Virus record (IMG/VR): IMGVR_UViG_3300025133_000606
Location: 1 to 23,463 of that record
From: a virus
Length of the DNA: 23,463 bases
Direction: 5' to 3' (one strand)
A program made the position numbers and the translations under genes. The notes below the pieces were generated by a model that searched no databases, was not told the origin of the DNA, and saw only the letters and a list, made by a program, of their open reading frames with translations. This document shows, in pieces, positions 14,433-22,155 of this stretch (positions are counted from its first letter, which is position 1; each line of letters opens with the position of its first letter).

Positions 14433-15299
14433 TTAGCTCTGGGAACCGGAAGTTAGAATCTCATCTCGAGTTCTATCACTAATCGATCCTGTCGGAGCTA
14501 ACTCTAACAGACTCGGAGGGGACGGTTTCCCATGCAGAACCTTAAACTTCTCGAACTTCTTGAGGGTCTCCTGCAAAGCAGTATCCCCTGCCTGTACTCT
14601 TTCATCAATCCTAGCCAAGCCTCGGGCCAGGCCAGTTAGCATCTCTACCTTCTTTGCGGAGAGAGGCAAGGTCTTAGTCTCCAAGAATGTGTGATAAAGC
14701 TCGGACTGAACCTCGAGCATGATCTTCTTAGAGTCTATTTGCTTCTGTACCCCAATCCGGTACATGGCGACTTCAGGACCGCAGAGAACTGCCAGAGAAT
14801 ACGAGGACCTAGATGCCGCTGTTCTCTTGGTAGAGTCCCTATCTATGTAATGGGCCCAGTCACTGAGCCCCATTACATCTGTATTCCAGAAGTAGTGTTT
14901 ATACTCTGAGAGCGCTACATCACTTACTGGAGTGCCCAGTTTTGCCAATCTATGGGATGCCTCTACGAAAGAGACGTTACCTAAGATCAGCCTCTCGACA
15001 TGCTCCCGAAGCCTCGGATCCGTAAGGATCTTATCTCTCATCTCCAGAGTACCCTTGTCAGGATGCACAATAGAGTAGAGGCGCTTTTTCTTTAGCCATG
15101 AGGTAGAGGGTCTATGGCTCTTCTCCCAAGGTCGGAAGTCTTTCGGCTGGTCTTTAAGATCATCCTTACAGAAGTCGATAACTCCAGGAGTGACTTTGGA
15201 AATCCCGTGGAGCTCTAACGTACTGTTCACCGAGTCCTGAGAGATATCATCTCCCAGAATCAGTAAGTACTTAATGAAAAACTCTGCGGGGTGTGCCAC
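14433..15299 (-). CDS. Helical hypothetical protein, possible packaging-related, 288 aa
   Basis: Unrecognised with confidence. GTG at 15299 has AGGAG 5 bases upstream. Mostly helical and charged. Residues about 88-130 (LREHVERLILGNVSFVEAS, then HRLAKLGTPVSDVALSEY) have helix-turn-helix character, followed by KHYFWNTDVMGLSDW; such an HTH followed by an oligomerising helical part (residues 175-260) is how many small terminase subunits are built. That is an idea, not a match, and the gene is 2 kb from the terminase gene and on the other side of a rightward pair. No zipper and only one weak K-x-A (KRTAAS near residue 158). Confidence 0.6.
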   Translation of the reverse strand: MAHPAEFFIKYLLILGDDISQDSVNSTLELHGISKVTPGVIDFCKDDLKDQPKDFRPWEKSHRPSTSWLKKKRLYSIVHPDKGTLEMRDKILTDPRLREHVERLILGNVSFVEASHRLAKLGTPVSDVALSEYKHYFWNTDVMGLSDWAHYIDRDSTKRTAASRSSYSLAVLCGPEVAMYRIGVQKQIDSKKIMLEVQSELYHTFLETKTLPLSAKKVEMLTGLARGLARIDERVQAGDTALQETLKKFEKFKVLHGKPSPPSLLELAPTGSISDRTRDEILTSGSQS

Positions 15300-15307
15300 C
15301 TTAACTC

Positions 15308-15625
15308 CTACCTAAATGGATCCGGACCGTGGGCGAGGGGTGTTGGTTCATAAGGCCCAGGTCCGTGCTTTCGCTTATATGCTTTCGCACGGTTTGCTCG
15401 AATCTTGGTCTTAGCAACTCGTACCGCCTGTTCCCTTTGGGCCTTGGTTGGGGATTTCCCTCGGGCCCCGGCGGTGGCCCGGTGGATCAGGCGGGATGCG
15501 CCAACACCTACGCCAATAGCACCTGCCGCCCCCAAGACATTAAGGGCGAGACTACGCTTCTTCTTCTCGTCGGAGGCAATCTTCTCTACCTCCATAACGA
15601 AGAAATATAACTGTTCTTTATTCAT
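15308..15625 (-). CDS. Small basic protein with QLYFF...KIAS tag and hydrophobic segment, 105 aa
   Basis: Unrecognised. ATG at 15625 with GAGGGAG upstream. The N-terminus MNKEQLYFFVMEVEKIAS parallels that of the next protein upstream (MIDPDQIYFFAKEAALPS). Residues about 26-46 (LALNVLGAAGAIGVGVGASR) form one short Gly/Ala/Val hydrophobic helix of zipper type; residues 50-105 are strongly basic and Pro/Gly-rich at the end. Nine bases later the 288-aa gene starts. Probably a small virion or membrane-associated protein. Confidence 0.6.
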   Translation of the reverse strand: MNKEQLYFFVMEVEKIASDEKKKRSLALNVLGAAGAIGVGVGASRLIHRATAGARGKSPTKAQREQAVRVAKTKIRANRAKAYKRKHGPGPYEPTPLAHGPDPFR

Positions 15626-15627
15626 TC

Positions 15628-15885
15628 TTATCTCCCTCTACGTCGTAAGACACCGCTGAGACGATCGAATACCCGTCGAGTCTTACGGCCGGCGCGGAAG
15701 GCGCGAGATCTGAGCTGCTGCGTCCTCTGCACCTGACCCATGCTCGCAACTGCAGTGGCTCCAGGAGAGCGTTTGGAAGCTAGCTGGGCCAGAGACTTAC
15801 CTGGTGCGCCCATCTGCAGCTGCTTCGTGTAAGAAGGTAGGGCTGCCTCTTTAGCGAAGAAATATATCTGGTCCGGATCAATCAC
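15628..15885 (-). CDS. Small basic protein with QIYFFAKEA tag, 85 aa
   Basis: Unrecognised. GTG at 15885 with AGGAG 6 bases upstream. After the N-terminal QIYFFAKEAALPS, shared with its downstream neighbour, the protein is extremely basic, with Arg/Gln/Ser in the second half (for example RAFRAGRKTRRVFDRLSG), and has no hydrophobic segment. Such a chain would bind nucleic acid or neutralise packaged DNA; that is inferred from charge. It is separated by 2 bases from the next gene. Confidence 0.6.
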   Translation of the reverse strand: MIDPDQIYFFAKEAALPSYTKQLQMGAPGKSLAQLASKRSPGATAVASMGQVQRTQQLRSRAFRAGRKTRRVFDRLSGVLRRRGR

Positions 15886-15894
15886 GTCGAGCTC

Positions 15895-17904
15895 CTATAC
15901 TGCATACGTTTTCAGGGACTTCAGTCCGCTGATCACGTCTTCTAGTGCAAACATCGCTCTGACTGCAGCTGTCTTCGGGACTGCCTGAAGCCCTAGCTGT
16001 GAAGCCAAGACGAGAGAGGCGAGCTTAGTAGAGACATCCTCTAGGTGAGGAAGGTTCTCTACGAACGTCTCTACATTCTCAGGATTGAGAAAGTTAAGCG
16101 CCAACACAGCATCTACAGAGGCGATATCCACCATCGCAGAGGCTTTCTTATCGAAGGTAATGGCGGCCATTTCCTTGAGAAGATTGACTCTCTTAGGGAG
16201 TTCAATTTCCCCCATGTCAGCTGCGGCTTCTTTGTTAGCCGCTTCAATCACTTCTGCATGCCCACTTAGGGGACGGAGACCGAAGATCCGAGTGGGCTCT
16301 CCACTACTGGCTGCCTTCTCGAGTAGCGCGGAGCTCAAGTTCTGAGGAACTCCTGCAGCGGCCAACCAGAAGACACCGTCTACCCAGTCGTACTCTCCGC
16401 TTCCCACCTTCTCAAAGACGGGGCCGGAGAGCTTACAGCCTCCTGCCCAGGCACGGATCTCTGCCATTGTGTCATAGGACTGAGCCTGTGCGGTCTTCAT
16501 GCCTTCTTCTCCGCCAGCAAGCTGTACGGGGTTGTCCAAGGGCATGAACTTAAAGTCCGCAGGAATGACAATCTCCTGGGGAGAGGTAGCAACAGGGGAG
16601 GCAATTCCTTCAGAAGGAAGGATTCTAATGTCGTTGCCCATAGTGTCTTGGGCAGCAAAGTAGCTCTTACCTTCGATATCTACCTTGGTGATGATGTTGT
16701 AGGGGACCGTGGCAAACACGCCCTTATCATTGACCTTCACAAAGATGCCGAGCCCTCTCATATTGGGGGCATCAGGGACGGGGAGGTTAGTGTTCACGCC
16801 TACAAGCGCACCCATAATGGTGGGCTGGATCGCATACTGACTGCCGTTAGTGAACACGGACATCGAGGAAGGCTGTCCCGTAACGGGGTCAAACACTCCG
16901 GGAATCACATACCCGATGAGCTGCTTACCTGTAGTTGCGTCCGTAACTTTGTAGAGTCCAAACGCTGCGGCTGGGCCCATCTGCTCACTCATAGGATCAG
17001 GGGCGGCCTCTACATTAGTAACCGTACCCGCACCTTGCTGATCAGCAGCTTGGAGCATCTCGGGAGGGACCGACTGCTGGGCTTGCTCTGCAGATACTTG
17101 CTGCTGCTGGGGAGCCATTCCCTCTGGAGCAGCGGAGTACTTAATGATGTATCCGTACCCATTGGGTCGCACCTGAACTACATCCATACCTGCGGTGAAT
17201 GAGGCAGCAGCGGCAGAAGCAAGCTTCTCCGTGCTGCAGATAGGTTGAGATGTGAGGCGATCAAGACACTCCATGACCGAAGCATTCTTCTCAATCATCC
17301 TCCGGACCTGGGGGTCTCGGAACGTAGTATTGAAGCGCTCAAAGTCGGTCTCGTTTAGAGTGCCCGAGATCTGCTCGCATAGTGAGGCATATTTGTTGTC
17401 CATTTTTCGTTCTATCCTCTTTAGTCGGCCGCGAGTCTCCGCGTGCCTGGAGGTCTCCTTCATCGCTTTTAGTGCTGCCTTAGCTTGAGCACTTCTATGG
17501 ATAAAGTCGGCCAGCTCGGGATCGATATTACCTTTACGAAGTATTCGCTTGGCCTGTGCAATGTTTCCTTTGTCGATAGCCCGGGCCAACAAACCTACAA
17601 GTCCGCCTCCTAGGGCCCCTATTAACAGGCCAATTAGCACAGCCCCAGCCTTGCCCTTTACGGCATGCGGTAACGCAACCAAACCCCCCATGATGCCTCC
17701 GATCAAGGCACCAGTCCCTCCGGACGCTAGGAGGTCGGAAGGCTTTTCTTTTGCCTTCGCGTTCAAGTACGTGACGTACGCTTTCCTTCTAGAATTGTAA
17801 GGGATGGCGGCATTCATCATGCGCTCATCATCCAGGGCGGCCCCCGTTATCTTCGCTTCTTTATCCATTAGTTTCTCCGCCTCCGTATTCATTAACTTGC
17901 TCAT
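15895..17904 (-). CDS. Large virion-type protein with N-terminal glycine zipper, 669 aa
   Basis: Unrecognised. ATG at 17904 has AGGAG 6 bases upstream and overlaps the previous gene by ATGA. Residues 1-60 are charged with DKEAK; 61-107 are a long glycine zipper with two hydrophobic helices; 110-170 are basic and helical; 225-300 contain Gln/Pro-rich linker (QQQQ near 257-260); 310-465 look like beta-rich folded domains; 470-669 are helical with many K-x-A sites (KTAQ, EKAAS, NKEAA, KKASA, TKLAS, PKTAA). Met168 at 17403 has AGAGGA 11 bases upstream and begins MDNKYAS, so a second start or an old gene fusion is possible. Probably a tail, internal or ejected virion protein. Confidence 0.6.
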   Translation of the reverse strand: MSKLMNTEAEKLMDKEAKITGAALDDERMMNAAIPYNSRRKAYVTYLNAKAKEKPSDLLASGGTGALIGGIMGGLVALPHAVKGKAGAVLIGLLIGALGGGLVGLLARAIDKGNIAQAKRILRKGNIDPELADFIHRSAQAKAALKAMKETSRHAETRGRLKRIERKMDNKYASLCEQISGTLNETDFERFNTTFRDPQVRRMIEKNASVMECLDRLTSQPICSTEKLASAAAASFTAGMDVVQVRPNGYGYIIKYSAAPEGMAPQQQQVSAEQAQQSVPPEMLQAADQQGAGTVTNVEAAPDPMSEQMGPAAAFGLYKVTDATTGKQLIGYVIPGVFDPVTGQPSSMSVFTNGSQYAIQPTIMGALVGVNTNLPVPDAPNMRGLGIFVKVNDKGVFATVPYNIITKVDIEGKSYFAAQDTMGNDIRILPSEGIASPVATSPQEIVIPADFKFMPLDNPVQLAGGEEGMKTAQAQSYDTMAEIRAWAGGCKLSGPVFEKVGSGEYDWVDGVFWLAAAGVPQNLSSALLEKAASSGEPTRIFGLRPLSGHAEVIEAANKEAAADMGEIELPKRVNLLKEMAAITFDKKASAMVDIASVDAVLALNFLNPENVETFVENLPHLEDVSTKLASLVLASQLGLQAVPKTAAVRAMFALEDVISGLKSLKTYAV

Positions 17905-19205
17905 TTGGATCTCCTAAACCAGTTTAAAGGGTTCAACCCTTGCCTGGTTCCTCTAAGGAAGTCCGTCTCTGAAGCTCTTCGAAGCTGCGACTCTGACAGC
18001 TCCTTAGCTGCTGCTGCTGTCTCTCGCCTATGGCTGGATAGTCGAGAATCCACATTCTTTAAGACGGCAGAAGAAGCCTCGTCAACTTTGTCGCCCACAT
18101 ACTTGGTAGTCTTGTCTGAGAGTTTCTTGGCAAACGGGATAGCGAGTTTCTTGGCTACGGCCGTACCGGCCAAGCCAACCCCTGCACCTACTCCGGCATC
18201 CATAGCCACATCTCCCCACCGGTCCTTGGACCTCTTCGCATACTCCCCTGGGGAGATCTTACCTGCCCGGAGAGCCTTCATATCCTGTCGCATCTCTTTT
18301 CTCTGCCCCAAAGCAGTACTCAAGCCGACCCCGGACCCTATAATGGCAGGGGCAGCTACATAAGGAGATAGCCACGAGCCTTCCTTAATGCTGCGATCGA
18401 GGTCACTGAGGATAGCCAGGTTTCGCCCGGTATCGTACTGCTTACCTGCTCCTCCTGCAGCCAACACCCCGCCTGCCGCTAAAGCAGGGGCAGCACCTCT
18501 TGAGTAGAGATCCTTAGTAGTCCTCCCTGCCTCCGTAGCGGCCTGAGCCAGTCTCCTCCGAAGTGGGCCTCCTTTTAGGGCTCCCTTCGTTCCTCCAATA
18601 ACTATGCCCGTTAGGGTGGGAGCAACAATTCCCCCACCTACTGCACCTTCGGCCATAGCGCGCATCCTCCTATTTCGATGCTCTTTGGCGGTTACTCCGG
18701 CCTGTTCTGCCTGAACTCCTGCAAGTGTCGCCTCTACACCCATAGGGTCAATGCTACTCACGAGGTCCTTCAGCCTGGCGGCTGCGGTTTTAGTTCTCTT
18801 TTTCTTTGGATAAAATGCTCCTACGGCAGTCTCTCCGACTCCGATAGACCTCTCTACATTTGTCGGCAGCAACTTTTTATCTCTGAGAAGTTTAAGAGTA
18901 TCTGGCCCAATGTTTCCTTTGGCGAGTTGTCCAGCTAGCGTCGAGACCCCTTCTCCTTTCTCAAGGATAGAGCCTCCTACAGAATCGAGCGCTTGAGCGG
19001 AGGACAGCTTGGCGTGTTCTCCTGGCTCCCAAGACTCACAGACGAAGTTACTTTGGCAGATAAACTTGTACTTATCGCAGTACCCTGCACCTTCGTCATC
19101 CGTACGAAAGAACCTGCAGGAGCCGCACTTCTGCTCGCCCGACATAGTCGGTCCGTACTCGGGAGCATCTCCCTCTGCTGCAATCTTTTCGTAGAACGGA
19201 AGCAT
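17901..19205 (-). CDS. Glycine-zipper protein with N-terminal Cys cluster, 434 aa
   Basis: Unrecognised as a whole. ATG at 19205 shares one base with the upstream TAA and has AGGA 8 bases before it. The N-terminus MLPFYEKIAAEG carries the aromatic-K-x-A tag. Residues 27-56 hold five cysteines (CGSC at 27-30, Cys43, Cys50, Cys56) with Phe/Tyr and a final CESWEPGE, a compact module that could bind zinc or an Fe-S cluster. Residues about 185-250 and 285-360 are Gly/Ala-rich zipper segments separated by basic parts; the tail is basic. A membrane-interacting or internal virion protein is likely from composition and context. Confidence 0.6.
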   Translation of the reverse strand: MLPFYEKIAAEGDAPEYGPTMSGEQKCGSCRFFRTDDEGAGYCDKYKFICQSNFVCESWEPGEHAKLSSAQALDSVGGSILEKGEGVSTLAGQLAKGNIGPDTLKLLRDKKLLPTNVERSIGVGETAVGAFYPKKKRTKTAAARLKDLVSSIDPMGVEATLAGVQAEQAGVTAKEHRNRRMRAMAEGAVGGGIVAPTLTGIVIGGTKGALKGGPLRRRLAQAATEAGRTTKDLYSRGAAPALAAGGVLAAGGAGKQYDTGRNLAILSDLDRSIKEGSWLSPYVAAPAIIGSGVGLSTALGQRKEMRQDMKALRAGKISPGEYAKRSKDRWGDVAMDAGVGAGVGLAGTAVAKKLAIPFAKKLSDKTTKYVGDKVDEASSAVLKNVDSRLSSHRRETAAAAKELSESQLRRASETDFLRGTRQGLNPLNWFRRSK

Positions 19206-20620
19206 TAAGCCAATCCTGCTACTGCCTTAGGCTTGTGGTATCGATAGCCCTTCTTCTCCTTAGAGAGGAGAAGGAAGAGGCCAGGTGATCTTCTATTGGA
19301 TCGGGCAGCTCTAATTTCGGAACGCATAGGGCCTGCCAATGCCTGCCGAAGCTTTTGCTGGTTCTTGATCTTACCTAGTTTCTTCGCCAGGGTCTTGTGA
19401 ACTCCTACGACGAACTTGGTTCCGGGGACTGGGAAGAAGAAAAGGTCCATCGGCACAATGCCGGGAGCTAAAGGAATCTTGACTCCCTGCATCACCATGT
19501 TGCTTGGGATCCGACGACCTGCATCGAAGTTCAGAGGAACCATCGCCTCTTTCTCCAACTCAGCGCTCTTCTGGGACTCCTTCCCGTGCTTTACGCCAGT
19601 GAGGTACCCTCTTCGTCCTCCAATAACGTAGCCCGTTCGAAGACCCTCTTTCTTGCCCTTCTTCTTACCGACAGTGTGTCCTGCACCTACACCTGCAGCA
19701 ACGGCACCTGCAGCTAGAAGACGGCCTTTGGTACTGGCAGCCTTCACGCCCATCTCATTCAGGCCCAGCTCAGCTCTCTGGCCCTCTCGAGTATTGCGCT
19801 GCTTAGCCTGGACTGCAGAGTTGATTCCGGCGATGCCTGCTCCAGTCGTCGCACCAGCAAGTGCGCCTCCCTGGGCAGCTACGAGTCGATTCTTCCAGCC
19901 GCCCTTTCCTCTGATCGCTCCCTTCGTGGCACCGATCGCAGCACCGGCCAGAGTAGGAACAACACCTCTGCGCACTTCTTGCTCTGCTCTCTCTTTAGAA
20001 GAGAGGCCCCGCATATACGCGTCCTGCTTTTCAGTTCTCTTTAGGTTAGACAACGTTGATAGTTGACCAGCGCTCATATCCGCCGGGGCAGATCCTGTCT
20101 TGATGCCTGCTGCCGCTGCACCCCCAATTACACGACCAAACCCTTGTCGCTGCTGGTAGGGAGGATACAGCTGATCGACCATAGACTTCTGAGTCTTAGG
20201 CTGGTTCGCCGGCCCATCAAACAGGGCAGGATTCATCATCGCGGCATCAATTCTCTCCGCAGTAACGGGATGGATTTGCCCGCCAATCTCAAAGGTATGG
20301 AAGGGCTGAAGCAGCCTATCCGCTACGATCAGAGGAATCCTAATGATGTTCTCTGTATTCTTAGACTCGGTAGCTGCTCGGGGATCATTCTTTGACAAGA
20401 TCGTGGCGTGCCCAAACGCGAACCCCGCCTCGGGCTCCACTCGCTGCATCGCGATATCCACGTCGTACTTACTCAAGAAGGGAAGCTGCTTGTAGAGCTC
20501 GGACAGGATGTGTGACGGCCATTTCTGATCGTCATCCGGCATCTTGGCGACAGAGGCCTCTTTCTCGAAGAAGGCATGAGGATCAACGTCCGGTAGAAAT
20601 AGTAAGTTGCTTGTGCTCAT
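19205..20620 (-). CDS. Virion-type protein, folded N-terminal domain plus glycine zippers, 471 aa
   Basis: Unrecognised. ATG at 20620 is chosen because GAGG lies 8 bases upstream; frames further up have none. Residues 15-24 (HAFFEKEASV) form the aromatic-K-x-A tag. Residues about 35-140 look like a folded domain, including GFAFGHATILSKND, NIIRIPLIVADRLLQPFHTF and EIGGQIHPVTAERIDAAMM. Residues about 215-290 and 305-350 are Gly/Ala/Lys-rich with zipper spacing; a second EKEAM lies near 370. The C-terminal ~100 residues contain a hydrophobic PMDLFFFPVPGTKFVVGVH and a basic end. Likely a structural or ejected protein; a tail-tip role is possible because the spike gene is near. Confidence 0.6.
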   Translation of the reverse strand: MSTSNLLFLPDVDPHAFFEKEASVAKMPDDDQKWPSHILSELYKQLPFLSKYDVDIAMQRVEPEAGFAFGHATILSKNDPRAATESKNTENIIRIPLIVADRLLQPFHTFEIGGQIHPVTAERIDAAMMNPALFDGPANQPKTQKSMVDQLYPPYQQRQGFGRVIGGAAAAGIKTGSAPADMSAGQLSTLSNLKRTEKQDAYMRGLSSKERAEQEVRRGVVPTLAGAAIGATKGAIRGKGGWKNRLVAAQGGALAGATTGAGIAGINSAVQAKQRNTREGQRAELGLNEMGVKAASTKGRLLAAGAVAAGVGAGHTVGKKKGKKEGLRTGYVIGGRRGYLTGVKHGKESQKSAELEKEAMVPLNFDAGRRIPSNMVMQGVKIPLAPGIVPMDLFFFPVPGTKFVVGVHKTLAKKLGKIKNQQKLRQALAGPMRSEIRAARSNRRSPGLFLLLSKEKKGYRYHKPKAVAGLA

Positions 20621-20630
20621 CTGTTTATCC

Positions 20631-20918
20631 TCAAGTAATCGTAGTCGAAGTTCCGGTCCCAGTCCCACTACCTACTGCGTAGGTCTCTGCAGGAGAGACC
20701 CCAACGGGAGTTTGGGCAGTTACCGTAGAGACTGAGGTAACAACCAGCATGTTTGTAGTTATATGCGTAATCACAGCTTCAGCGATAGCCTCAAAAAGCC
20801 AGTCCAACTGGTCTTCCATGTTATCTGCGAAATCAGTGTTCTTCTGCTTGACCAGGTCCTTAATCTCTTTGGCGAGAGATGGAGTGCCTGCATTCGCGGT
20901 TCCTGGAGACATCGGCAT
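20631..20918 (-). CDS. Small baseplate-linked hypothetical protein, 95 aa
   Basis: Unrecognised. ATG at 20918 follows GGAG by 8 bases and shares its A with the spike gene's TGA stop, so translation is probably coupled. Residues 15-55 are an amphipathic helix (NMEDQLDWLFEAIAEAVITH) and residues 58-95 are Thr/Val/Gly-rich with a low-complexity GSGTGTGTSTT end. Small proteins following gpV-type spikes are often baseplate components, so that role is inferred from coupling. Confidence 0.55.
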   Translation of the reverse strand: MPMSPGTANAGTPSLAKEIKDLVKQKNTDFADNMEDQLDWLFEAIAEAVITHITTNMLVVTSVSTVTAQTPVGVSPAETYAVGSGTGTGTSTTIT

Positions 20919-22150
20919 CACTCACTCTCCAGGGTATTGGATAGGTAGGGGGCCCCCGCGCCGACTGATTCTATGACGCTCGCTACAAATTCATCAGTAC
21001 TGGGTGTAGGTATTCCTAGGCCCTTAAGTGCTACGGAGATCTCTGTTAGGGATAGGGCTAAGTCCGATATGAGGGAGTATCCCCTCGTGACAGGCTCTGT
21101 AGAGCCCTGACTACCTGTAGTGATCAGTACCTTCTTTGCACCTGCAGCCTCTGTATTTGTAAAGGGAGTAGAACTGCCAACTACGATCTCTACCCATTTA
21201 GAAGATGCATCGATCTTCACAGCCCCCTCAGTCTCGAGCTGGAGGTCGCCCTCTCTATCTATCCCTAATGACAAAGACTTCTCAAGTTTGTCTTCGGATA
21301 CGGTCTCATCCTTAAAGACGGTGAGGTCAACAACTGTGGCACTCGGGTTCACAGCCTTAATCGTCTTGGTCTTGACTGTGATCTCTTGTCCGGGGATAAC
21401 GCTTACGACATCCTGTCCCTCTACTTTCTTGCTGGTAGAGGACAAGGTGTACTTAAATTCTGTTTCTTCCTCGGTCTGCTTTTCTGCATCATCCCCAGAC
21501 TGAAGGGGGAGAACTTCTCCAGTATTTCCGAGCGTCAATCTGACGCTGTGCCCTGGGTGCTCTGCAAACTCTTTGGCCTTAATCTGGAACCTAGTCCCCA
21601 TTAGCCCGTCGCCGCTCTCCTCACGACGCAGGTTTCTCCAGTCCAGAGACCCTCCGAAGGTTTGTACCTCGTATGTCTCTGCGATGTTGAGAATTCTATT
21701 ACGGGGCGGATCGAAGATTATCTTAGATAGCGGGGTTCCTCGTAACTCTACTACTCCACCTCTGCGGAGGGCGAGGCCGTTACCGTCTCTCGTCAGGAGA
21801 GCTAGATCTCCTGGATTTAGGAGAGGGCGGTTCATATCGAACGACCCTGGCTGGGAGTCTGCGGACGCGTCTTTAACTATGCTAGCACCCGACAGTAGCA
21901 GGAATGCCGTATCTTCAGAATCAGAAGGCACACAGACCCAGACGAAGCAACCGACCTCTGGCATGTAGTGAATCCCCTCCCCACCCGCAGCATGCGAGTA
22001 GAGGGAAGGAATCCGCACATTCATCATCGGCTTGTTGGCCTGTTTACAGTACACCTTGCACAGCCACCTAGACGGAGACACTTCAGTGACTCTGCCCTGG
22101 TAGATGCGAGTAGCGCTTGGACGCGCCGGTGCTGCTGCGTTTCTGCCCAT
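20918..22150 (-). CDS. Putative baseplate central spike protein (gp5/gpV OB-fold type), 410 aa
   Basis: Probably forms the trimeric puncturing spike at the tail tip of a contractile phage. Residues about 16-108 read as the OB-fold of gp5/VgrG/gpV proteins: YQGRVTEVSPSRWLCKVYC, then NVRIPSLYS, GIHYMPEVGCFVWVCVPSD and AFLLLSGA (strand G..V near start, PEVG turn, closing LSGA). Residues 130-170 (GDLALLTRDGNGLALRRGG then VELRGTPLSKIIFDP) fit the following domain of these spikes, and residues 240-330 are Thr/Val/Lys-rich beta repeats suitable for a beta-helix shaft. The length is in range. ATG at 22150 with AGGG 3-4 bases upstream, a short spacing. No lysozyme domain is present. A tail-associated hydrolase-free gp45-like protein is the alternative. 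Confidence 0.6.
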   Translation of the reverse strand: MGRNAAAPARPSATRIYQGRVTEVSPSRWLCKVYCKQANKPMMNVRIPSLYSHAAGGEGIHYMPEVGCFVWVCVPSDSEDTAFLLLSGASIVKDASADSQPGSFDMNRPLLNPGDLALLTRDGNGLALRRGGVVELRGTPLSKIIFDPPRNRILNIAETYEVQTFGGSLDWRNLRREESGDGLMGTRFQIKAKEFAEHPGHSVRLTLGNTGEVLPLQSGDDAEKQTEEETEFKYTLSSTSKKVEGQDVVSVIPGQEITVKTKTIKAVNPSATVVDLTVFKDETVSEDKLEKSLSLGIDREGDLQLETEGAVKIDASSKWVEIVVGSSTPFTNTEAAGAKKVLITTGSQGSTEPVTRGYSLISDLALSLTEISVALKGLGIPTPSTDEFVASVIESVGAGAPYLSNTLESE

Positions 22151-22155
22151 GATCC

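Noticed and set aside
15628-15885. Histone-like or ribosomal protein
   Set aside because: The basic composition alone is not enough; no match to any known basic DNA-binding family could be read, and the N-terminal tag ties it to the virion set.
16648-17202. Rightward 184-aa frame in the 669-aa gene
   Set aside because: Antisense shadow without ribosome site; the leftward gene is continuous and fits its operon.
19253-19273. Inverted repeat CTTCTCCT...AGGAGAAG
   Set aside because: Lies in codons of the 471-aa gene and is explained by Lys/Glu/Leu codons; no terminator context.
20686-20704. GGTCTCT...AGAGACC inverted repeat
   Set aside because: Inside the 95-aa gene; short and without an intergenic setting, so likely chance.
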